Source of the DNA: Parashewanella spongiae | GTDB taxonomy: Bacteria > Pseudomonadota > Gammaproteobacteria > Enterobacterales > Shewanellaceae | Length of the DNA stretch: 64,000 nucleotides | Direction: 5' to 3' | Assembly (NCBI RefSeq): GCF_004358345.1 | Contig: NZ_CP037952.1 | Coordinates: 868,001-932,000, forward strand | Part shown: one piece after another, positions 40,189 through 49,780 of the stretch | How positions within the stretch are numbered: position 1 is the first letter of the stretch | Layout of the letters: each line of letters opens with the position of its first letter | The notes under the pieces: generated by a model | What the model was told of the DNA's origin: nothing | The model's database searches: none | Seen by the model: only the letters and a program-made list of their open reading frames with translations | Program-made: the position numbers and the translations under genes

Positions 40189-40851
40189 CTATAATTGCCA
40201 TTTGATCGGCTGTTGAGCATTTTTTTCGAGTAATTGATTGGTCGATGAAAAATGCCTACAGCCGAAAAATCCTCGATAAGCCGATAACGGTGACGGATGA
40301 GGGCCTTGCAAAATTTTATGTGCAGGGTTGGTAATTTTTTCTGATTTCTTAATCGCATGACTTCCCCACAATAAAAAGATAATTTGCTGTGGTTGCTGAT
40401 TCAACAATTCTAATGCCTTATCGGTGAATTGCTCCCAACCTTTTTTTGCATGAGAATGGGCTTTGCCTTGTTCAACGGTAAGTACAGTATTAAGCATTAA
40501 AACGCCTTGCTCTGCCCATGCTCTTAAATCACCGTGTTGAGGTTTTTCAAACCCTTCAATATCCGTGGCTAATTCTTTATATATATTTGCCAATGAAGGT
40601 GGAATCTTCACGCCTTTGTTTACTGAGAAGCTTAATCCATGTGCTTGATTTGGGCCGTGATAGGGATCCTGCCCGATGACGACAACCTTGACTTTGTTTA
40701 ATGGGGTTAACTCAAATGCGCTGAATACATCTTCTTCATTTGGGTAAATCACTTTCCCTGCATTTCGTTCAGACGTAATAAAATGCTGCAATGTTTGATA
40801 GTAAGGTTTATTAGTTTCTGTTTCGATAAAGGATAGCCATGAGCTTGTCAT
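40189..40851 (-). CDS. ung: uracil-DNA glycosylase
   Basis: Excises uracil from DNA to start base-excision repair. 220 residues with the catalytic water-activating loop [19 protein letters not shown], the LLWGSHA segment and the leucine loop [10 protein letters not shown]. Convergent with ispB; its start lies six bases after the LysE-family gene stop, so the two are probably co-transcribed. Confidence 0.97.
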   Translation of the reverse strand: MTSSWLSFIETETNKPYYQTLQHFITSERNAGKVIYPNEEDVFSAFELTPLNKVKVVVIGQDPYHGPNQAHGLSFSVNKGVKIPPSLANIYKELATDIEGFEKPQHGDLRAWAEQGVLMLNTVLTVEQGKAHSHAKKGWEQFTDKALELLNQQPQQIIFLLWGSHAIKKSEKITNPAHKILQGPHPSPLSAYRGFFGCRHFSSTNQLLEKNAQQPIKWQL

Positions 40852-40857
40852 CAGGAT

Positions 40858-41478
40858 TTATAACTCCAAAGTAAATAGAACACGGGCGGCGAGCAATAAA
40901 AGTACTATGCCTGAAAGTTTGTCTATCCAAATCGATTTTTCTCGCAACTTTGGCAGTACTGCTGGATGAGAAAGGATGAGTGCGATGATGGTGTACCAAA
41001 TACCGTCAGTGAGTAAAGGTGTCACTACAATGATGATTTGGCTAACGTGATCGCTAGCATCACGGACAAATTGGCTGAATAAGGCCAGAAAAAATAATAA
41101 AATTTTAGGATTAAATAGTGATATGGCTAAGCCATCGCGTGCCGCTTGCCATAAACTGGCGGAGTCACCTTTTGCTAATTTTTGTTCCATACCACCGTTG
41201 GAACCGAGAGCTTTAACACCCATCCATGCTAGGTAGCCAGCACCCATTAATGAAATGCTATTAAACAATAATGGTGATTGTTTAAAAATAATTGCAAGGC
41301 CAAATAAAGTAATTAGCGCATAAAAACCAATACCAATAGAATGTGTCCAAGCACAGACAATACCGTGCAAACGACTACCACCAACTGTATGACGAATGAC
41401 CATAGCTAAAGATGGCCCTGGTGACATTGCGCCTAAACAACAAATAGCGAGTAGGCCAAACCAAACACTTAATGACAT
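40858..41478 (-). CDS. LysE/RhtB-family amino-acid exporter
   Basis: 206 residues with about six hydrophobic helices and the N-terminal family signature AMSPGPSLAMVIRH. Members export amino acids or related metabolites from the cytoplasm. The substrate is not readable. It lies directly upstream of ung. Confidence 0.88.
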   Translation of the reverse strand: MSLSVWFGLLAICCLGAMSPGPSLAMVIRHTVGGSRLHGIVCAWTHSIGIGFYALITLFGLAIIFKQSPLLFNSISLMGAGYLAWMGVKALGSNGGMEQKLAKGDSASLWQAARDGLAISLFNPKILLFFLALFSQFVRDASDHVSQIIIVVTPLLTDGIWYTIIALILSHPAVLPKLREKSIWIDKLSGIVLLLLAARVLFTLEL

Positions 41479-41497
41479 AATGTTTCCTTCAAAAGTA

Positions 41498-41525
41498 TAA
41501 AGCCCAGTATGTTGACTGGGCTTTA
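41498..41525 (-). terminator. hairpin, probably the displaced terminator of the S10 peptidase gene
   Basis: TAAAGCCCAGT and ACTGGGCTTTA form a perfect 11-bp stem, with T-rich flank. It lies between the LysE gene and a MITE that separates it from the S10 peptidase stop; without the MITE it would be 26 bp after that stop. Confidence 0.65.
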
Positions 41526-41533
41526 TGATACTA

Positions 41534-42033
41534 GGGGCTGTTTATCTTTCAGGATTAAATTTTGTGCTATTTTAGCGTTTATCTGTTCAACCTAGAAACA
41601 TCAGTTGACTGCGTTCTCAAGCGTAGAAAAAATGGCTGATATTAAGACGTAGCTTGCAGCAAGTAGTTATTCTACTTGCAAAAGTTACAACGTAGATAGC
41701 AGCCATTTTAGCAAGCTTGTGAGCGTAGAGCATTTCACTCATTGGGTGAAAAACATGATAATAAAATCATCCTATTGTTCAAACAGTTACTCATATACTC
41801 AGCGTTCAACTGATGTTTTTAGGTTCAAGGCGTAAGCAGTGAAGCTTAGTCATTTAAGTAAACGGGTTACAACACAGAACAGTGAACGCTCAAAAGCATC
41901 TAAGACAGCGTAAATTGGTCATTTCTACTGCGTTATCGCTTGCTTATTTGGAATACCAAACCGCACAAGCTCTGTCTTGTATAAAACGACCAATTTATCG
42001 CTGCAAAAATAATCACGAAAGATAAACAGCCCC
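41534..42033. mobile_element. MITE family A, copy 2, interrupted by a B element
   Basis: Same terminal repeats as copy 1 in the opposite orientation, with TA at 41532-41533 and 42034-42035. A 233-bp family B element sits inside. Without it and its duplication the element is 262 bp, 32 bp shorter than copy 1, mainly because the 31-bp hairpin module is absent. Confidence 0.9.
41591..41823. mobile_element. MITE family B nested in MITE A (233 bp)
   Basis: Ends CCTAGAAACATCAGTTG and CAACTGATGTTTTTAGG. Flanked by TTCAA at 41586-41590 and 41824-41828; the uninterrupted A copies at 36.7 and 61.4 kb have one TTCAA at this spot, so the 5-bp target duplication is proven by comparison. Confidence 0.93.
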
Positions 42034-42053
42034 TAATTAATTACAGCAGTATA

Positions 42054-43568
42054 TTAGCGATAAAAGGATTGCAAGTCTTGAGCAAGTTGCTTTAACGACT
42101 CAGGCTCGATATACATCATGTGTCCAGCGGGGTAATACTTCATCTCGACCCGCTTTGGATCAAAGCCATTATCAGCGATGGTATTCTCGGTGGCGAAAAA
42201 AGGGGTCGCAAAATCATAATACCCATTACCAACGAAAATTTTAAAGTCTTTGTTTTCACGCTGTGCTTTGCTTAAATAGGGCGCAACATTAATATAATGC
42301 ATTTGTTTACCACTGATGTGCCAATCCCAACTACGATTTACATCAATGGATAACACATTAAATGGACGATCGAGTTTTACTTTTAGATCGTTAATTAGAT
42401 AATGGTTGATGGCTGCGGTATAGGCACCATCAATGCCATAACCTGAAGGATCATTATCAAATCGTTCACCGCCAGAGTCGTAATCTTTACCGATAAATCG
42501 ACTGTCTAAACGTCCTACCGTTTTGAACTGTTTTCTTAATAATTGTTTTTCATAACGACTTGCGCTGACGCGTAAGTTCACTTGCTCAAGGTAATTTTGC
42601 TCTAGACCTGTGAAACGAGATAGCTCAGCTAATACTTGTTGTTTCTTGTTGGCTTGGAGACGATTTCCTTGGATGAGTGCGCTGGCGTAATCACCAAGTG
42701 CAAATTGGCGTGAAGCTTCAATAAACGATTCTAAGCCCAGCTTTTTATCTTCTTGAGATACTTTGTCATGGTAATACGAAGTGGCGGCCATTGTAGGTAA
42801 AAACGCAATGTAGGGTTGGTTATTGCCGGGCTGGTAACGAGCGTGACTGAAATCCAAGATCGATGAAATCAGCATAACCCCATTTAATGAGACATCAGTC
42901 CAACCACTTTGAAGCTCATGAGTAACGGCAGCTGCGCGGGTGGTGCCATAACTTTCGCCAGCTAAGTATTTTGGAGAGTTCCAACGGTTATGTTTTGTTA
43001 GCCACAGCTTTATAAACTGTGCGATGGATTTAGCATCCTGTTTTACACCCAAAAAGTCTTTATTTTCTCCCTCTCCGACAACATGGCTGGTGCCAGTGCC
43101 GACAGGATCGATAAATACTAAGTCGGTAGTATCCAGTAACGAATATTGATTATCTACAAGTTGATAAGGCGCAGCACCATCATCTTTCGCATGAGCAGGA
43201 AGAATAATGCGTTTAGGTCCATATAAGCCAAGGTGTAACCATATCGATGCCGATCCTGGGCCGCCGTTGAAAACAAAAGTAACTGGCCTTGGGGTTTTAT
43301 TGTTAACGTTCAAACGCAAGTAAGTGGTGGAGAATATATTGGCCACGGCTTGCTGTTTGTCATTTTTTAACAGGGTACCGCCAGCGGTGGCCTCGTATTT
43401 AATTTTTTGCCCATTAATCTCAACTGTGTGTTTGGTACTTGATAGGATAGGGTCAGTGACCGCAATGACAGGCTTAGTACTCTTTTCGGCTGAAAACGCG
43501 ACGGTACTGAAGACTAAAGGGGAAATTAATAGAATACTGAGTAAGGGTTTAAATGTGTTGACGGTCAT
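42054..43568 (-). CDS. S10-family serine carboxypeptidase-like protein
   Basis: About 504 residues with a signal peptide (ILLISPLVFSTVAFSA). The oxyanion segment is FNGGPGSASIWLH and the nucleophile elbow AGESYGTTRAA; a late GHMMYIEP supplies the His. Alpha/beta-hydrolase carboxypeptidase, expected in the periplasm. I chose ATG 43568, which has GGAA 6 bp upstream, over ATG 43580. A MITE begins 20 bp after the stop. Confidence 0.85.
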   Translation of the reverse strand: MTVNTFKPLLSILLISPLVFSTVAFSAEKSTKPVIAVTDPILSSTKHTVEINGQKIKYEATAGGTLLKNDKQQAVANIFSTTYLRLNVNNKTPRPVTFVFNGGPGSASIWLHLGLYGPKRIILPAHAKDDGAAPYQLVDNQYSLLDTTDLVFIDPVGTGTSHVVGEGENKDFLGVKQDAKSIAQFIKLWLTKHNRWNSPKYLAGESYGTTRAAAVTHELQSGWTDVSLNGVMLISSILDFSHARYQPGNNQPYIAFLPTMAATSYYHDKVSQEDKKLGLESFIEASRQFALGDYASALIQGNRLQANKKQQVLAELSRFTGLEQNYLEQVNLRVSASRYEKQLLRKQFKTVGRLDSRFIGKDYDSGGERFDNDPSGYGIDGAYTAAINHYLINDLKVKLDRPFNVLSIDVNRSWDWHISGKQMHYINVAPYLSKAQRENKDFKIFVGNGYYDFATPFFATENTIADNGFDPKRVEMKYYPAGHMMYIEPESLKQLAQDLQSFYR

Positions 43569-43780
43569 AAATGTTTCCATCTTATTTTTATATTTTCACA
43601 GATTAAATTTTAATGACTTTGATTGCAAAGGAATAATTGAAACAGAGTATATTGAAACGAGAAGGCGGTTTTCACTTCTACCTGCTTGTTGAATATATGC
43701 TGACAGTATTGAGTTTTTAAATCGAACCAAATGCAAACAAGCATTAGAGTCAGAAAAGAGTCAATAAAAATAGAGGAACT

Positions 43781-44776
43781 ATGGCAACATATTTACCCGT
43801 TAACAGCGCCTCGGAAAACGGAATCTGCATATTGGGGAGTGAAAGTTATCCTGCAGATGGGGACAAACTCGAAATTAATTTTCAAAGTGAATACTATATC
43901 GCTGTTATGCAATTAGAAAAGCATTCATTCTTAGTGGCAGGGGTGTATTCTGATGATCAAAACTACCAGCTCGCTCGATTTGGAAAAACATGCCCTCCCA
44001 TTAATGAGACATCTAAGTTTACTCGCTTTTTTAAAATGTACTTGAGTGAGAATCCAGCCTCAATGAAACGAGAAGGTTTGTTATTGAATGGTTCGTTCAG
44101 ATATTCAGCTCACACAATATCTAAGGAAATGTATCAGCGTCTTGTTGAATTCATGCCTGAGTTCAAATATAAGAAAGAAGCAGGTTGTTATTATTTAAAC
44201 GGCTCAGAACAAAGCTATCAATACAAAACTTTTCATCCCATAGAATCTTGCAATGCTCAATCTAGTTTGGGTTTTGAGGAGCAAGAAATTATTGAAGAAG
44301 CTAAGACACTGACCAATAGCAATAGCTGCAGGACAACGGCTTCGAGGATTGTTGAAATGGTGACAAACGGTAATGTCAAAATAAGTCGAAACCACCGAAT
44401 CCCTTTACCTTGTTATGATTCGTTTGCAAGAGGAAAACCTGAGCAATTTTTGTATGTAATGCCAGAACCAGCAAGCTTGTTTTTAACCGCAGACAGCTTT
44501 GTGTTGCAGGCTATATATCAAAGAATGGATGTGTTAAGAACAAGAACAGGAGGTGTCGATAAATTTAAGGCACTAAAAAAATTATACGCTGATATAGCTA
44601 AAGTTCCCGCTGAAGATCAACAACAAATTTTAAGTGTACTGACACAATTTAAAAAAGAGCAAAAAGAGGTATTAACACGCCGCCGTAATCAATTTGATTG
44701 GGTACATCGCAGTACAAATACAGCCATATTGATAGATTATTTACTAGCCACAATGAGGCTAAAACGAGCTATGTGA
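43781..44776 (+). CDS. hypothetical protein, 331 residues
   Basis: No family recognised. Start ATG follows GAGGAAC. No signal peptide or membrane helix. The N-terminal half is beta-rich with several cysteines (KTCPP, GCYYL, ESCNAQ); the segment NSCRTTASRIVEMV near residue 180 followed by RIPLPCY stands out as motif-like; the C-terminus is helical and basic (KKEQKEVLTRRRNQ). Isolated between an unrelated gene and a repeat block. A secreted or host-directed protein is conceivable but unsupported. Confidence 0.6.
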   Translation: MATYLPVNSASENGICILGSESYPADGDKLEINFQSEYYIAVMQLEKHSFLVAGVYSDDQNYQLARFGKTCPPINETSKFTRFFKMYLSENPASMKREGLLLNGSFRYSAHTISKEMYQRLVEFMPEFKYKKEAGCYYLNGSEQSYQYKTFHPIESCNAQSSLGFEEQEIIEEAKTLTNSNSCRTTASRIVEMVTNGNVKISRNHRIPLPCYDSFARGKPEQFLYVMPEPASLFLTADSFVLQAIYQRMDVLRTRTGGVDKFKALKKLYADIAKVPAEDQQQILSVLTQFKKEQKEVLTRRRNQFDWVHRSTNTAILIDYLLATMRLKRAM

Positions 44777-44792
44777 TTACTGTTAGTTAGCT

Positions 44793-45288
44793 TTGTAAAA
44801 TTTAAAACGCAGCTAGCGGTGATTTTGGCAAGTATATGAATGTTCAGCACTCACCTGATGAGTGAATTCGGTTTTTTTAATTTTGTATTTAACTTCAATA
44901 AATTAAAGTTATACCAATTACAGTAATTAAATTCCCAGCTCAGAGCTATGTATGTGTTCACAGTACAAGTGAAATTGATGAAGACATAGTATTACTGACA
45001 TACAAAACTGTCGTTATTACATTGCTACGTTGAGACAGTTTTGCGTAGTAATTTGGACACATACAAGCTCCCGAAGGGCAAGGCTAAAGGATTCCATTAC
45101 TAGGTTACAAGTTTTTGAATTATCCCGACAAAAGCACCAAGTGCGTTGAACGCCAGTTTTGTATGGCGGCCGGAGGGAATATAGTACTTCAAGCTTGCGC
45201 CTTGTACTGAAATCCTTTAGCTCTTGCTGAGTGAGAAGTTAATTACTGTAATTGGTATTAAATTGTGCATTCAACCAGTTTATTTAGG
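44793..45288. repeat. MITE family C remnant interrupted by an E element
   Basis: Carries the right two-thirds of C, ending CAACCAGTTTATTTAGG at 45288; the left end is missing. An E element (44912-45257) is inserted at TTA. The remnant starts 17 bp after the preceding gene's stop. Confidence 0.75.
44912..45257. mobile_element. MITE family E inside C (346 bp)
   Basis: Ends TACCAATTACAGTAATTAA and TTAATTACTGTAATTGGTA with TTA at 44909-44911 and 45258-45260. The uninterrupted C copy at 12111-12373 reads through this point with one TTA. Confidence 0.88.
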
Positions 45289-45347
45289 TTAAAAGGGCTG
45301 GAATAATCAGCAATTCATAAAGGTAATAATAAAAACCTGAGAAAAAT

Positions 45348-45375
45348 AAAAAGCCAGTCAATTGACTGGCTTTTT
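45348..45375 (-). terminator. terminator of the PCuAC gene
   Basis: A perfect 28-bp palindrome: five A, GCCAGTCAATTGACTGGC, five T. It lies 47 bp past the stop of the minus-strand gene and could work in both directions. Confidence 0.85.
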
Positions 45376-45422
45376 ATTTTTAACGGTTACCGCTTTTTAT
45401 ATTCAGAAAGTAACTCAAGATC

Positions 45423-45878
45423 TTAATGATGATGACTATGATCTTCCGTATCGGCGCTCATTTTTACTGTTGCGGTAATGCTAACTTTATCGCCATTGCT
45501 TAAGGTGAGAGTTAAAGGTACAGACTCACCTTTTGCTGGTACACCATCGGTAAAATTCATTAGCATGCCGTGAAATCCAGCTGGTTCTAATTTGCTCTTT
45601 CCTCCAGCGGAAATGTCGACTTTGTCGACCTGTTGCATGCGCATCATGCCGTCTTTCATCAAGGTTTGATGAATTTCTACATAACCTCTAGGACTGCTAA
45701 TTGCAGTCAAGGAGACTGTTTTTGAACCAGTATTTTCCATTGTTAAGTAAATCGGTACAACCCTTGAGGTTGGTGGCATAGCGCGGATCCAAGCATCATC
45801 AATTTTAACGTCTGTTGCAAAGGTACTGCTGCTGAAAACTGAAACAAGCGCAACAAAAATGGTTGAAATCATTCGCAT
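45423..45878 (-). CDS. periplasmic copper chaperone, PCu(A)C family
   Basis: 151 residues with a signal peptide ending in STFA. The copper-ligand pattern is present: His in EIHQTLMKDG, Met in MMRMQQV, and HGMLM (His and Met) further on. The C-terminus ends DHSHHH, an extra metal-binding tail. PCuAC proteins deliver Cu(I) to cytochrome c oxidase or other copper enzymes together with SCO, which is encoded upstream on the same strand, with a B element between them. Confidence 0.9.
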   Translation of the reverse strand: MRMISTIFVALVSVFSSSTFATDVKIDDAWIRAMPPTSRVVPIYLTMENTGSKTVSLTAISSPRGYVEIHQTLMKDGMMRMQQVDKVDISAGGKSKLEPAGFHGMLMNFTDGVPAKGESVPLTLTLSNGDKVSITATVKMSADTEDHSHHH

Positions 45879-45901
45879 TGGAATCTCCTACAATTCTTAA
45901 A

Positions 45902-46134
45902 CCTAGAAACATCTGTTGACTGCGTTCTCAAGCTTAGAAAAAATGGCTGCTGGTAAGGCGTAGCTTGTAGCAAGTAGTTATTCTACTTGCAAAAGTTACA
46001 AAGCAGATAGCAGTCATTTTAGCAAGCTTGTGAGCGTAGAGCACTTCACTCATTGGGTAAAAGCCATGATGATAAAATCATCCTATTGCTCAAGCAGTTA
46101 CTCGTATACTCAGCGTTCAACTGATGTTTTTTGG
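45902..46134. mobile_element. MITE family B between SCO and PCuAC genes (233 bp)
   Basis: Begins CCTAGAAACATCTGTTG; flanked by TTAAA at 45897-45901 and 46135-46139. It lies between the SCO stop and the PCuAC start, 23 bp from the latter, so it forms most of the intercistronic region. Confidence 0.88.
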
Positions 46135-46161
46135 TTAAACCAAAAATTAAAAATACTGTAT

Positions 46162-46812
46162 CTACAAAAGCTCAATTATTTGTTCGCGCATTTCTGCTAA
46201 TGGTGTTCCTGTGTAGAAGAAGCCACGAACACGACTCTTGCCATCAATAACAAAGATTTTTGCCGTATGTGAATACAAATAACCTTTGCGCTTTGGAGCA
46301 TTCTTTTCTTCAACACTCAGTTTTTTAAACTCTGTGGTGACTTTAACATCAGCCAATTTTGCATATTCGGCACTGTAAAGTTTGGCTACATGTTCGGTTT
46401 TTTCGGTATCATCGACCAAACCGATAAAGCTAGGATCAAAATAACTTAAGTATTTATTCAAATGCTTAGGTGTATCATACTCGCTATCAATACTGACAAA
46501 CAATACTTGAACTTGTGCTTTTTGTTCAGGAGTCAGTTTGCGCATCATTTGGCTGATGTGGGCCATAGTTGTTGGGCAAATATCTGCGCAATTGGTGTAA
46601 CCAAAAAACATGAGTACCACTTTGCCCTTGAAATCTGACAAACTTACATCGCCACCTTTACTGCTTTTTAAGGTGAAGTCTCCGCCAATTCCTTTAAGTA
46701 TTGGCATCTGAGCATGGCTAAATGAAGCTGTGCTGGTAAATAATGCGACCACCAATGAAAAGCATATTGATGCCGATAGTACGACTTTGAATACTGGTTT
46801 TAAAATGTTCAT
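46162..46812 (-). CDS. SCO1/SenC-family copper/thiol protein
   Basis: 216 residues: N-terminal membrane anchor or signal, then a thioredoxin-like domain with the copper-binding CxxxC in GYTNCADICPTT and the distal His in YSHTAKIFVID. SCO proteins mature the CuA or other copper centres of respiratory enzymes. Located between a 278-residue secreted protein and PCuAC, with NirK nearby; a role in supplying copper to NirK or an oxidase is inferred. Confidence 0.93.
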   Translation of the reverse strand: MNILKPVFKVVLSASICFSLVVALFTSTASFSHAQMPILKGIGGDFTLKSSKGGDVSLSDFKGKVVLMFFGYTNCADICPTTMAHISQMMRKLTPEQKAQVQVLFVSIDSEYDTPKHLNKYLSYFDPSFIGLVDDTEKTEHVAKLYSAEYAKLADVKVTTEFKKLSVEEKNAPKRKGYLYSHTAKIFVIDGKSRVRGFFYTGTPLAEMREQIIELL

Positions 46813-46822
46813 AGCATAACTC

Positions 46823-47659
46823 CTAGCAGCGGATCTCTGCGCCTAAATCGGTAACTGGTGGAAGGTAATTCGCTTTATATCGATGGATGATGATTTGCCC
46901 GTTTTTGATCTCTAACTCAATGTTAATTCCAACTTGAGCGAGCTCATTCTCATCATATGAATTGATGCCTTTCCATTGATATTCAAATTCAACACTATAA
47001 CGAGTGCTATTATCTTGGAGCGAGTTAGATTGTGCTCTGATGTTGAGGTTTTTAATTTCATGGCGACTATTTTTCATCTGTAAAGTCGACAAATACGCTA
47101 AATAGTTAGGGATAGATTTCAAGCCAGATTCTTCTGGATTGAAAGTAGACTTGCTCGAAAATTGTTTTTGCCATTGTTTAGGATTAACTTGTTTACTTGT
47201 ACTGGCGTTGTCTAATAGTTGACTCCAACGGTATACGAATGCACGGATCAAATTTGTATCACTTGAACTGCGATATCGCGATGTAAAATCATCCACTTCG
47301 TCTAATACGACTTCAGTATTTTTTACTTGTGCGTTAACGGGATTTATCAGAATTTTTTGAATTTGGTAGTGACCGACAATTTCATCACTGCCAATCTTTT
47401 GAGGAAGATACTCGAGCTCAACTTCGACTTCTGTTAACCCATTTTTCATCCTTAGTGGGGTAATAGAAAGTATATGGTGAGCACCGTTCTTACCTTTTTT
47501 TTGTGGAGTAATATCCAATTGACCGTACCAAGAGTACACCGCACCTTGAAGCTGATAATCGAGTTTAGTAGTTGCAGCGTATGTGGTTGGGACGAAAGAA
47601 ACAAAAAAGATCAGTAAACAAAATGACCATTGATAGGGCAAAGTAGATGCAAGTTTCAT
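46823..47659 (-). CDS. exported hypothetical protein in the copper cluster
   Basis: 278 residues with a signal peptide (WSFCLLIFFVSFVPTTYA). The mature part is beta-rich with alternating charged strands and no recognised domain. Its stop is 10 bp before the SCO start, so it shares a transcript with SCO and perhaps PCuAC. One cysteine lies at the C-terminus (GAEIRC). A periplasmic accessory to copper-enzyme assembly is inference from position only. Confidence 0.65.
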   Translation of the reverse strand: MKLASTLPYQWSFCLLIFFVSFVPTTYAATTKLDYQLQGAVYSWYGQLDITPQKKGKNGAHHILSITPLRMKNGLTEVEVELEYLPQKIGSDEIVGHYQIQKILINPVNAQVKNTEVVLDEVDDFTSRYRSSSDTNLIRAFVYRWSQLLDNASTSKQVNPKQWQKQFSSKSTFNPEESGLKSIPNYLAYLSTLQMKNSRHEIKNLNIRAQSNSLQDNSTRYSVEFEYQWKGINSYDENELAQVGINIELEIKNGQIIIHRYKANYLPPVTDLGAEIRC

Positions 47660-47681
47660 AGCAGGCCTCTCTTTTGGGTAA

Positions 47682-48011
47682 TACCAATTACAGTAATTAA
47701 TCTCTCACTCAGCAAGAGATAAAGGCTTTCAGTACAAGGCGCATGTTCGAAGTTCTATATACCCTAACGGCCGCCATACAAAGCTGGCGTTCAACGCACT
47801 TCGTGCTTTTGTCGGGATAATTCAAGAACGTGCAATGCAGTAATGGAAACCTTTAGCCTTGCCCTTCGGGAGCTTGTATGGGCACACTTTGGTTTATAAA
47901 GAATACTTCACAAAATTATCTCAACGTAGATAACTATGTTTTCACCAATTTCGTTTGTACTTTGTGCGCATACATAGCTCTGAGTTGAGCATTTAATTAC
48001 TGTAATTGGTA
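47682..48011. mobile_element. MITE family E (330 bp)
   Basis: Usual E ends, flanked by TAA at 47679-47681 and 48012-48014. It lacks about 32 bp corresponding to the hairpin module present in the copies at 32382 and 54096. It lies in the 679-bp gap between nirK and the next gene. Confidence 0.88.
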
Positions 48012-48031
48012 TAATACTCCATTGATCAAAC

Positions 48032-48053
48032 AGGGAGTGCAATTGCACTCCCT
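48032..48053. terminator. perfect palindrome, probably the nirK terminator
   Basis: AGGGAGTGCAA/TTGCACTCCCT, 22 bp with no loop mismatch. A D element separates it from the nirK stop; without that element it would be 17 bp downstream of the stop. The T-run is weak. Confidence 0.55.
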
Positions 48054-48061
48054 ATGTTAAT

Positions 48062-48324
48062 CCTAGAAAAATCAGTTGGACGCATAGAAGTAAGATAAAT
48101 AACTCAAGTTCAACCATAAAAGTCATAAAGTGTATTCATCCATTGAGTGAATGCTTGATGTTCGTAAACTGGTTAAAATTACCGCTTGCTGTGTTGTAAC
48201 TTTTATAAGTAGAAACGAAGTAACGACAGTTTTGTATGTCGGTAACCACTACTAACTTCAAGTCACGCCTTGCTATCGAAAATTTTCTCTGCGTTTAAGA
48301 GCGCCACCAACTGATTTTTCTAGG
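48062..48324. mobile_element. MITE family D (263 bp)
   Basis: Ends CCTAGAAAAATCAGTTGG and CCAACTGATTTTTCTAGG; flanked by TTAAT at 48057-48061 and 48325-48329. Same length as family C and similar termini, and it carries the 31-bp module, but the interior differs. Confidence 0.88.
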
Positions 48325-48338
48325 TTAATGATGACGAC

Positions 48339-49511
48339 TTAAACGATTGGAGCTGGTTTTTTAAGTTGAACCATTAGGTTGTCATCCCATTCACCATCGA
48401 CTTTCACATGAGCCGCAGCACCTTTCATGATGGCTTCAATCAAGTTGTGATTAACGTACGCATACAAACCAGGCTGAAGGAAAGTATATACCGCGGCACC
48501 TGTACAGCCTCCAGGGATACCCCAAGTCTCTAGATCTGTTTGAGGTGCATCATTAAATGACCCCGTTGGCCATACATAGTCACCGTGGCCACCAATAAGA
48601 TGCGGACGTGTATCACGGTTTGGCTGCGAGTGAATAAACATAACAGTCTCACCGACTTTGGCCGTCATAGAGTTTTTGCCCGTTATGGCACCAACTTTAC
48701 CATTGAACACGATGTGCGATGGAGTAAGGGTCTTCATGACTTCCAAGGTATCAGCCATGCTGCCAGTTACAGTGTCATAAGTCTTATAGTTACCATTTTT
48801 GTCGGTTGGTACGTAGAAGTCTTGCTCTCCGATGTAATAAGCTTTGTCATAAGTGATTGGGTGACCATTTCCGTCTTTTAAACCATCACGTGGGAGTACC
48901 ATAATCGCACCAGCCATACCCATTGCAACGTGCCAAGGGATCATGATACCGCCCGGTGCACAGTGATACACAAAAGTACCTACTTTAGTCGCTTTAAAGC
49001 GGAATGTAACTTGCTCACCTGGTGCGACTAGAGTTAGCTCACCACCACCTAATGCACCTGTTGATGCGTGTAAATCAATGTTGTGTGCTAAGGCGTTAGC
49101 TTTTGGGTTAATTAATGTCAGTTCAATGTAGTCATGCTGATGACAAACGATAAGAGGACCTGGAACACTGCCGTTAAATGCGCTAACCCAAGCTTTAACA
49201 CCATTTTCTAACTCTACTTGTTTTTCTTCGACAGTAAGAGTGACTTCGATGACTTTTGGCTTACCTTTAGCAACTTGATCATGCTTAGGCACCATAGGAG
49301 GAGCAACTAATGTTTGAGTCACACGCTCTAATTGGTCTGCAGTGTAGTTAGCCATACGATCGTGTTTTTTATGGTTTGATGCAGACGCTGAAGTTGATAC
49401 TAAACCCGCGGCTAAACCAGCACCTACAATGCCAACGCCTACAGAACCGCCTAAAAAGTTACGACGATCAGTATTCACTTCAGTTTTTTCTACCGTGTTG
49501 TTCTTATCCAT
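48339..49511 (-). CDS. nirK: copper-containing nitrite reductase NirK
   Basis: Reduces nitrite to nitric oxide in the periplasm. 390 residues from ATG 49511 (MDKNNTVEK). A Tat signal is seen ([20 protein letters not shown]). Two cupredoxin domains; copper-site residues occur in [23 protein letters not shown] and [10 protein letters not shown], consistent with type 1 and type 2 centres, and a late NHNLIEA. The frame extends to 49553 but that part precedes the Tat signal. Neighbouring SCO and PCuAC genes fit a need for copper delivery. Confidence 0.94.
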   Translation of the reverse strand: MDKNNTVEKTEVNTDRRNFLGGSVGVGIVGAGLAAGLVSTSASASNHKKHDRMANYTADQLERVTQTLVAPPMVPKHDQVAKGKPKVIEVTLTVEEKQVELENGVKAWVSAFNGSVPGPLIVCHQHDYIELTLINPKANALAHNIDLHASTGALGGGELTLVAPGEQVTFRFKATKVGTFVYHCAPGGIMIPWHVAMGMAGAIMVLPRDGLKDGNGHPITYDKAYYIGEQDFYVPTDKNGNYKTYDTVTGSMADTLEVMKTLTPSHIVFNGKVGAITGKNSMTAKVGETVMFIHSQPNRDTRPHLIGGHGDYVWPTGSFNDAPQTDLETWGIPGGCTGAAVYTFLQPGLYAYVNHNLIEAIMKGAAAHVKVDGEWDDNLMVQLKKPAPIV

Positions 49512-49780
49512 TATATGCTCCGAAATTCGCATTACATGTTGTCGATGTTGCACAACTGCAGCCTTTTCTATAACAGGCCATCTCTTGTGCTGTTGCGGTA
49601 AGATTAAACAGAGTGAAAAATATGGAATTGACTTTGGTCAATTAGAAGTGAAATTTTTGTTTTAATTGATTAGTTATTGATAAAAAACATAACTAAGATC
49701 ACGTTTTAGTTACATTTTATGACTGGCTGTTTATTTTGATATAAAAATTAAGAATTCTATATGAAAATCTATAAGTTAGA

